This document shows, piece after piece, positions 57,602 to 62,530 of a stretch of DNA of 62,530 bases. Numbering within the stretch: position 1 is the first letter of the stretch; each line of letters opens with the position of its first letter. Below the pieces are notes generated by a model. The model searched no databases and was not told where the DNA came from. It saw only the letters and a program-made list of their open reading frames with translations. This DNA is from Xenorhabdus kozodoii. GTDB taxonomy: Bacteria; Pseudomonadota; Gammaproteobacteria; Enterobacterales; Enterobacteriaceae. Location: positions 104,072 through 166,601 of the forward strand of contig NZ_NJCX01000008.1 in the NCBI RefSeq assembly GCF_002632875.1, read 5' to 3'. Position numbers and translations under genes: made by a program.

Positions 57602-58759
57602 TCACGGTAGATTGAATTCATTGCCGTTAACAATGGTTTTGCAGATTTTGAAATCATGAGTAAATGCGGTCAGATTCGCGACCTTGCCGGGTTCAATCGT
57701 GCCGAGATGTTTATCAACACCGATTGCGCGGGCTGGGTAAAGCGTCACCATTCGCAATGTTTCATCTAAAGCAATACCAACGTGTTCCACACTATTTTTG
57801 ACACAATCAATCATTGTGATTGATGATCCGCTCAGTGTCCCATTTTCATCAACACATAAGCCATTTCGATAATATATTGTTTTATTAGCAAAGGTAAATT
57901 GTTCCATCGCATCGGTAGCAAGCCCGGCGGGAACAATGGCATCCGTCACCAGGATAAGTTTCTCATTTTTTAATCTCTTGGAATTGCGGACATTTGGCCA
58001 TGAGACATGCATTCCGTCGCAGATAATGCCAGCATAAATGTCTGGGGAATCATAAATAGCACTGACCAGCCCAGGTTGACGGCCAGAAATCGGCGGCATG
58101 GCATTATATAAATGGGTAGAGAAAGTCATGCCATTTTGGAAGCCGTGACGCGCTTCTTCATAAGTCGCATTAGAATGACCCGCCGAAACCGTGATACCCG
58201 CTTCGGCTAATTGCCGAATATATTGGCTTTCCACCATTTCAGGGGCGAGCGTGATCTTGGTAATCACATCAGCATTCAGACACAGGTAATTCACCATTTC
58301 AGGGGTAGGTTTGCGGATATAAGCGGTATTATGCGTTCCTTTTTTTATTGGATTGATATAAGGCCCTTCCAAATGCAACCCTAATGCCTGATAAGGATTT
58401 TTTTTCAGGTAGGCGCGCATCACATCAATGGCTTTTATCATTAACTCATCAGGGCTGGTGATGAGGGTAGGCAGGAAACTGGTACAACCATAGCGCTGAT
58501 TGGTTTTCTGCATAATATGCAGCGTCTCTTCTGAAATATCTTCCAGCCGTTCGTTAAACTGGACTCCACCACAACCGTTTACTTGTAGATCAATAAATCC
58601 TGGGGCGAGATTTGCACCCTGCAAATCGTGTTTTTCAATCTCTGCTGGCAACTCGTTTACCGGACAGACTTGTTTAATTAAATCATCTGCAATAATGACT
58701 GCATGGTTATCGAGCCTGTCATATCCGGTATAAATAATGCCATTGGTTAATGCGTACAT
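57602..58759 (-). CDS. nagA: N-acetylglucosamine-6-phosphate deacetylase
   Basis: A 385-residue amidohydrolase that deacetylates GlcNAc-6-P. Metal and catalytic motifs: [44 protein letters not shown] and the catalytic [10 protein letters not shown]. Thirteen bases precede nagC; 24 bases follow nagB. Confidence 0.96.
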   Translation of the reverse strand: MYALTNGIIYTGYDRLDNHAVIIADDLIKQVCPVNELPAEIEKHDLQGANLAPGFIDLQVNGCGGVQFNERLEDISEETLHIMQKTNQRYGCTSFLPTLITSPDELMIKAIDVMRAYLKKNPYQALGLHLEGPYINPIKKGTHNTAYIRKPTPEMVNYLCLNADVITKITLAPEMVESQYIRQLAEAGITVSAGHSNATYEEARHGFQNGMTFSTHLYNAMPPISGRQPGLVSAIYDSPDIYAGIICDGMHVSWPNVRNSKRLKNEKLILVTDAIVPAGLATDAMEQFTFANKTIYYRNGLCVDENGTLSGSSITMIDCVKNSVEHVGIALDETLRMVTLYPARAIGVDKHLGTIEPGKVANLTAFTHDFKICKTIVNGNEFNLP

Positions 58760-58783
58760 TGATATCTTAACTCCTAAATCAGT

Positions 58784-59590
58784 TTAGCTGGCGAATTCAT
58801 TAACGATATCGGCCTCTAACTGGTGGAAATACTTCACAGTCTTTACTTTCAGTTCCATCGTGGCGGGTTCATCACAGACAATCAGTGATTTTGGATGCAT
58901 CTGCAAGCAACTGATTGTCCACATATGGTTAATACTCCCTTCTACTGCGGCTTGCAGGGCTTGTGCTTTATTCATTCCGGTTGCCAAGATCATAATTTCT
59001 TTAGCATCCATTAAAGTACCGACACCAACAGTTAATGCATATTTGGGTACTTGTTCCACATCATGATTGAAAAAACGGGAATTAGCTGTTCGCGTTTCAA
59101 TGGTCAAGGTCTTAATTCGGGTGCGGGAAGAAAGGGAAGATGCCGGTTCATTAAAAGCAATATGCCCATCATTGCCAACACCACCCAAAAATAAATGTAT
59201 CTTGCCATAAGCTGTGATCTTATTTTCGTAACGTTGGCACTCAATATCAATATCTTCCGCGTTTCCGTTTAACATATTGATGTTCTCTTTTGGAATATCA
59301 ATGTGATTAAAGAAATTTTGGTACATAAATGAATGGTAGCTTTGAGGATGATCTTCCGGCAAGCCAACGTATTCATCCATATTAAATGTCACAACATGCT
59401 TGAAGCTCACTTTTCCGGCTTGATACAGGGAAATAAGTTCTTTGTAGGTTGCCAGCGGGGTGCTGCCTGTGGGAAGACCAAGCACGAAGGGATGCTCAGC
59501 AGTTGGATTGAACTCATTAATCTTACTTACAATATAGTGCGCAGACCAGCGACCAACGTCACTTGCCGTCGTTAAGGGGATCAGCCTCAT
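58784..59590 (-). CDS. nagB: Glucosamine-6-phosphate deaminase
   Basis: A 268-residue enzyme converting GlcN-6-P to fructose-6-P and ammonia. Start [20 protein letters not shown]; motifs [39 protein letters not shown] and [14 protein letters not shown]. First gene of nagBAC, divergent from nagE. Confidence 0.97.
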   Translation of the reverse strand: MRLIPLTTASDVGRWSAHYIVSKINEFNPTAEHPFVLGLPTGSTPLATYKELISLYQAGKVSFKHVVTFNMDEYVGLPEDHPQSYHSFMYQNFFNHIDIPKENINMLNGNAEDIDIECQRYENKITAYGKIHLFLGGVGNDGHIAFNEPASSLSSRTRIKTLTIETRTANSRFFNHDVEQVPKYALTVGVGTLMDAKEIMILATGMNKAQALQAAVEGSINHMWTISCLQMHPKSLIVCDEPATMELKVKTVKYFHQLEADIVNEFAS

Positions 59591-59961
59591 GATTACCTCT
59601 TAAAAAAACAGTCAATTATCTAATAATGAGAAGTTATATACGCCACTCGTAATATCTGAGATATCAATGTGGTACGTGATAACTGTGTGACGAAACCACA
59701 CATCATACTTGTTCTCAGTAGGGCTCGTCGTATTCAATGTGAGATAGATATTTTCAATAATAAAATAAGTTTTGCGATCTAGCTATATTTTTGATTAAAA
59801 GTTTATCAACTAGGGTGACTTTAATCACATATTAGGTGGATTTAATTTGCGATGCAAAATAATTTTTTTAGACTACTCATGTTATTAACAATAAGCACAT
59901 AAATGATGACATTACGTTATTAAATAAAAGACTCCATTAACGGAGCTTCAAGGGGGCATAA
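59591..59961. promoter_or_regulatory. nagB-nagE divergent control region with CRP site
   Basis: Shared control region of 371 bases. A CRP-type site GGTGA-N6-TCACA lies at 59814-59829. Two AT-rich imperfect palindromes, around 59749-59770 (TATTTTCAATAATAAAATAA) and 59841-59862 (TTTAATTTGCGATGCAAAAT), are candidate NagC operators by position and general form. They are not proven by consensus. Confidence 0.6.
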
Positions 59962-61989
59962 GTGAATATTCTGAGCTACTTACAACGGATTGGACGGGCA
60001 TTGATGGTGCCTGTGGCGACATTGCCCGCAGCGGCAATATTGGTTGGTGTAGGTTATTGGATTGATCCAACGGGATGGGGAGCCGATAATGCGTTGGCGG
60101 CACTACTTATCACGTCAGGCAATGCCATTCTGAACAACATGGGTATGTTGTTTGCGATTGGGATCGCCTATGGAATGTCGAAAGATAAAGATGGGGCTGC
60201 TGCACTGGCAGGGCTTATCGGATTTATTGTTGTCATACAACTCTGTTCTCCGGCAGCGGTGGCAATGATTAAGGGTATGCCGATTGGGGAAGTCCCAAAA
60301 GCATTTGGCAAGATTGATAACCAATTTGTTGGGATCTTGGTGGGAGTCTTTTCCGCTGAACTGTATAACCGCTACAGTAGGGTAGAGCTACCACAAGCAC
60401 TGTCTTTTTTTAGTGGTCGTCGTTTAGTCCCTATCTTGAACTCTTTCCTGATGATTGTTGTGTCTTTTATCTTGATGTTTGTTTGGCCAATGGTTTACAA
60501 CTGGCTGGTCGCATTCGGTGAAAGTATCACCAATCTTGGTTCCGTTGGAGCGGGTTTGTATGCCTTCTTCAACCGTCTGCTGATACCCATTGGTTTACAT
60601 CATGCACTGAACTCAGTATTTTGGTTTGATGTTGCTGGTATCAATGATATTCCTAACTTTCTTGGTGGGCAGAAATCCATTGAAGCCGGAACGGCTGTTA
60701 TGGGTATCACTGGCCGTTATCAGGCGGGTTTCTTCCCGATTATGATGTTCGGCTTGCCGGGAGCCGCATTGGCGATTTACCACTGCGCCCGTCCGGAAAA
60801 TAGGGCCAAGGTTGCCGGTATTATGATGGCGGGGGCATTTGCCGCTTTCTTCACGGGTGTGACTGAACCACTTGAATTTTCTTTCATGTTTGTTGCTCCG
60901 GTACTTTACGTTTTGCATGCCATAATGGCAGGCATTTCAGTTTATATCGCAGCCACGATGCATTGGATTGCCGGGTTCGGCTTTAGTGCGGGGTTTGTCG
61001 ATATGTTACTTTCCTCCCGTAACCCGCTGGCGGTTCATTGGTACATGTTGATCCCGCAGGGCTTGGTATTCTTCTGCCTGTATTATGTTGTTTTTCGTTT
61101 CACCATCAAAAAATTCAATTTGATGACCCCAGGACGGGAGTTGTCGGCCACAGATGAAACCGATGGCTATGATGTCGATAGGGTGAAGAAAAACCGTCAT
61201 TCTGTACATAATATTGAGGAAGAAGCGCGTCAATATATTGCCGCTGTGGGAGGATCAGATAATTTGACCAATATTGATGCTTGTATCAGCCGATTGCGTT
61301 TGTCAGTCAAAGACTCAGGCTTAATCGATAATCAATCGGTGAAACGCCTCGGTGCTTCAGGGGTTATTCGCCTGAATAAACAGAGTGCCCAAGTTATTGT
61401 TGGGCCTCGTGCAGAATTGATAGCCGATGCTATGCGTGACTTGTTAAAGAAAGGTTTCGTTGCTGCATCAACAGAAATAGTGCAATCAGAGCCTCAATCT
61501 TTAGGAAAAAAGCATCACCAGCCGGAAGGTAAACCTATTCTGACCTTAATGGCGCCGATGAGTGGTGAATTAGTTGATTTAGAAAATGTACCTGATGAAG
61601 CATTCTCTCGTAAGATAGTGGGTGAAGGTATTGCCATTAAGCCCACATCGGATACCGTTTTTGCGCCTGTTGATGGTAGGGTTGTTAAAATTTTTGATAC
61701 GAATCATGCATTTTGTATGACCGCAGATAATGGTGTTGAAGTCATTGTCCATATAGGTATTGATACTGTCTTATTAAATGGAAAGGGATTTAACCGTTTG
61801 ATTGAAGAAGGCGTAAAAGTAAAAGCAGGAGATGCAATATTGAAGTTGGATCTTGACTACCTGAACGCGAATGCTCGCTCTTTAATCAGCCCGGTTGTTA
61901 TTAGTAATATTGATGAATATGAAGGAGTTAACATTATATCTAAGGGCAAAGTGATAGCTAAAAAAGAGATTTTATTTCAAGTCATATAA
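59962..61989 (+). CDS. nagE: N-acetylglucosamine PTS permease, EIICBA
   Basis: A 675-residue PTS protein that imports and phosphorylates GlcNAc. EIIC is residues ~1-390 (many helices; NRLLIPIGLHHALNSVFWFD), EIIB carries the phosphocysteine (NIDACISRLRL, Cys441) and EIIA the phosphohistidine (VIVHIGIDTVLLNGKGF, His597). The start is GTG, preceded by AGGGGGC. It is ~25 residues longer than E. coli NagE, mostly in the linkers. A terminator follows. Confidence 0.96.
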   Translation: MNILSYLQRIGRALMVPVATLPAAAILVGVGYWIDPTGWGADNALAALLITSGNAILNNMGMLFAIGIAYGMSKDKDGAAALAGLIGFIVVIQLCSPAAVAMIKGMPIGEVPKAFGKIDNQFVGILVGVFSAELYNRYSRVELPQALSFFSGRRLVPILNSFLMIVVSFILMFVWPMVYNWLVAFGESITNLGSVGAGLYAFFNRLLIPIGLHHALNSVFWFDVAGINDIPNFLGGQKSIEAGTAVMGITGRYQAGFFPIMMFGLPGAALAIYHCARPENRAKVAGIMMAGAFAAFFTGVTEPLEFSFMFVAPVLYVLHAIMAGISVYIAATMHWIAGFGFSAGFVDMLLSSRNPLAVHWYMLIPQGLVFFCLYYVVFRFTIKKFNLMTPGRELSATDETDGYDVDRVKKNRHSVHNIEEEARQYIAAVGGSDNLTNIDACISRLRLSVKDSGLIDNQSVKRLGASGVIRLNKQSAQVIVGPRAELIADAMRDLLKKGFVAASTEIVQSEPQSLGKKHHQPEGKPILTLMAPMSGELVDLENVPDEAFSRKIVGEGIAIKPTSDTVFAPVDGRVVKIFDTNHAFCMTADNGVEVIVHIGIDTVLLNGKGFNRLIEEGVKVKAGDAILKLDLDYLNANARSLISPVVISNIDEYEGVNIISKGKVIAKKEILFQVI

Positions 61990-62030
61990 TAAATTTTAGG
62001 TGATAAAAATTAACTTTTTGGTTTACATAG

Positions 62031-62050
62031 GTGATCGCTTAGGCGATCAC
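62031..62050. repeat. Short perfect hairpin after nagE
   Basis: GTGATCGC pairs with GCGATCAC, loop TTAG (62031-62050). It lies 41 bases past the nagE stop and precedes the true terminator at 62080. Confidence 0.6.
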
Positions 62051-62079
62051 TAAATAAAATCGTGGGTTAATTTTTCTAG

Positions 62080-62120
62080 CAGGGCAAGAGCGTGAATGTT
62101 CACTTCTTGCCCTGATTTTT
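62080..62120 (+). terminator. Rho-independent terminator of nagE
   Basis: CAGGGCAAGA (62080-62089) pairs with TCTTGCCCTG (62105-62114) and is followed by ATTTTT. Confidence 0.88.
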
Positions 62121-62143
62121 CTAGCGTAAATTATTATTTGTTT

Positions 62144-62270
62144 TATACCCTATGGATTTCAAGATGCAGCGCGGCGGCAAGGGAATGAACCCCCAGGAGC
62201 ATAGATAACTCTGTGACTGGGGTGAATGAGCGCAGCCAACAAAGCGGCAACTTGAAAGACGACGGGTATA
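62144..62270. repeat. ERIC element (127 bp), copy 2
   Basis: Exactly 127 bp and the reverse complement of 26645-26771 with no difference that I can see. Contains GTGACTGGGGTGAATGAGCG and the TATACCC/GGGTATA ends. It adjoins the third palindromic unit in the same relative arrangement as at 26542-26771. Confidence 0.93.
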
Positions 62271-62337
62271 TACCAATCTAACTTCAAGTTGCCGTTTGCA
62301 AACCAACGAGAGTGTTTATATCTCCCCGCTACGCGGG
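62269..62337. repeat. Palindromic intergenic repeat unit, copy 3 (truncated)
   Basis: The first 69 bases match units at 6828 and 26542 (TATACCAATC end through the central CCCCGCTACGCGGG), then the match stops at 62337, in the middle of the hairpin's right arm. The remaining ~36 bases of the unit are absent, replaced by new sequence. Confidence 0.88.
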
Positions 62338-62440
62338 CATAGGTATCTACACATTTATTGAAATTTATGTTATTACCTTTCAGCATGCTCTTAATTTTAC
62401 TCTCGCCGGGCTTGATGCCCGGCTTAACCGTCGATACCCG
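62338..62440. other. Unidentified sequence cutting the repeat
   Basis: After the truncated palindrome comes AT-rich DNA (CATAGGTATCTACACATT) and a small hairpin near 62404-62425 (GCCGGGC/GCCCGGC). The plus-strand frame of the following partial gene is open throughout this stretch. Origin unknown; a mobile-element end is possible. Confidence 0.4.
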
Positions 62441-62530
62441 ATGCTGGTCAAACAACATATGACACCTTCAGATCCTCTCGCCTGTGCAATTAAAGACGTG
62501 GCCAGCGCACAGAAAACCACGTTCGCCACC
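62441..62530 (+). CDS. Start of an unidentified gene, cut by the window end
   Basis: An ATG at 62441 begins 30 codons reaching the window edge: MLVKQHMTPSDPLACAIKDV then ASAQKTTFAT. The frame is open further upstream to ~62342 (ARLNRRYP just before the ATG). No family can be named from so little; a transposase is conceivable because the gene adjoins a repeat cut in the middle, but that is inference only. Confidence 0.3.
   Translation, partial: MLVKQHMTPSDPLACAIKDVASAQKTTFAT

Noticed and set aside
62121-62458. Minus-strand frames over the right ERIC/palindrome copy
   Set aside because: Repeat-derived, as above.

Overview
The window looks like chromosome of an entomopathogenic-nematode symbiont of the Morganellaceae, most likely Xenorhabdus or Photorhabdus. 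The evidence is protein sequences close to but distinct from E. coli, a moderate AT bias, 127-bp ERIC elements joined to a second palindromic repeat family, and a very large Rhs/Tc-toxin-like gene. The assignment is inferred; no database was searched.

Most of the window is housekeeping DNA in enterobacterial gene order, arranged as blocks. (1) 1-6813: the end of an rRNA operon (5S), then yfiM, pssA, patZ, tapT and yfiF. (2) 11071-19497: emrB, emrA, mprA, ygaH, ygaZ, proX, proW, proV, all on the minus strand. (3) 28141-53166: cspE, crcB, lipA, lipB, [trkG/trkH-like], ybeD, dacA, rlpA, mrdB, mrdA, rlmH, rsfS, nadD, holA, lptE, leuS, gltLKJI, lnt, corC, ybeY, ybeZ, miaB. (4) 53375-61989: ubiF, a HigBA-type toxin-antitoxin pair, six tRNA genes, nagC, nagA, nagB and divergent nagE.

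The accessory and decayed DNA sits at the joints between blocks. Joint 6814-11070 is a Fur-boxed iron locus: a complete FecCD permease, its ATPase and a FhuF-type reductase survive, bracketed by two C-terminal remnants that resemble NIS (IucA/IucC) siderophore synthetases, plus the C-terminal stub of a second permease. Joint 19498-28140 holds a 1.3-kb AT-rich gap, an intact ogt, a 1691-residue Rhs protein with an AT-rich unidentified C-terminal domain, ERIC/palindromic repeats and gene remnants. A second, degenerate copy of the ogt 3' end closes it, so the Rhs island lies between direct repeats of about 245 bp.

Other points: higB carries a 4-nt frameshifting insertion while higA is intact. 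The ERIC plus palindrome composite occurs twice in opposite orientation, about 35.5 kb apart, nearly identical; the right copy is cut off by unidentified sequence that runs off the window. Functionally the core covers phospholipid synthesis, protein lysine acetylation, multidrug efflux, osmoprotectant uptake, lipoate synthesis, rod-shape peptidoglycan synthesis, LPS export, glutamate/aspartate uptake, lipoprotein acylation, ribosome and tRNA maturation, ubiquinone synthesis and GlcNAc use.
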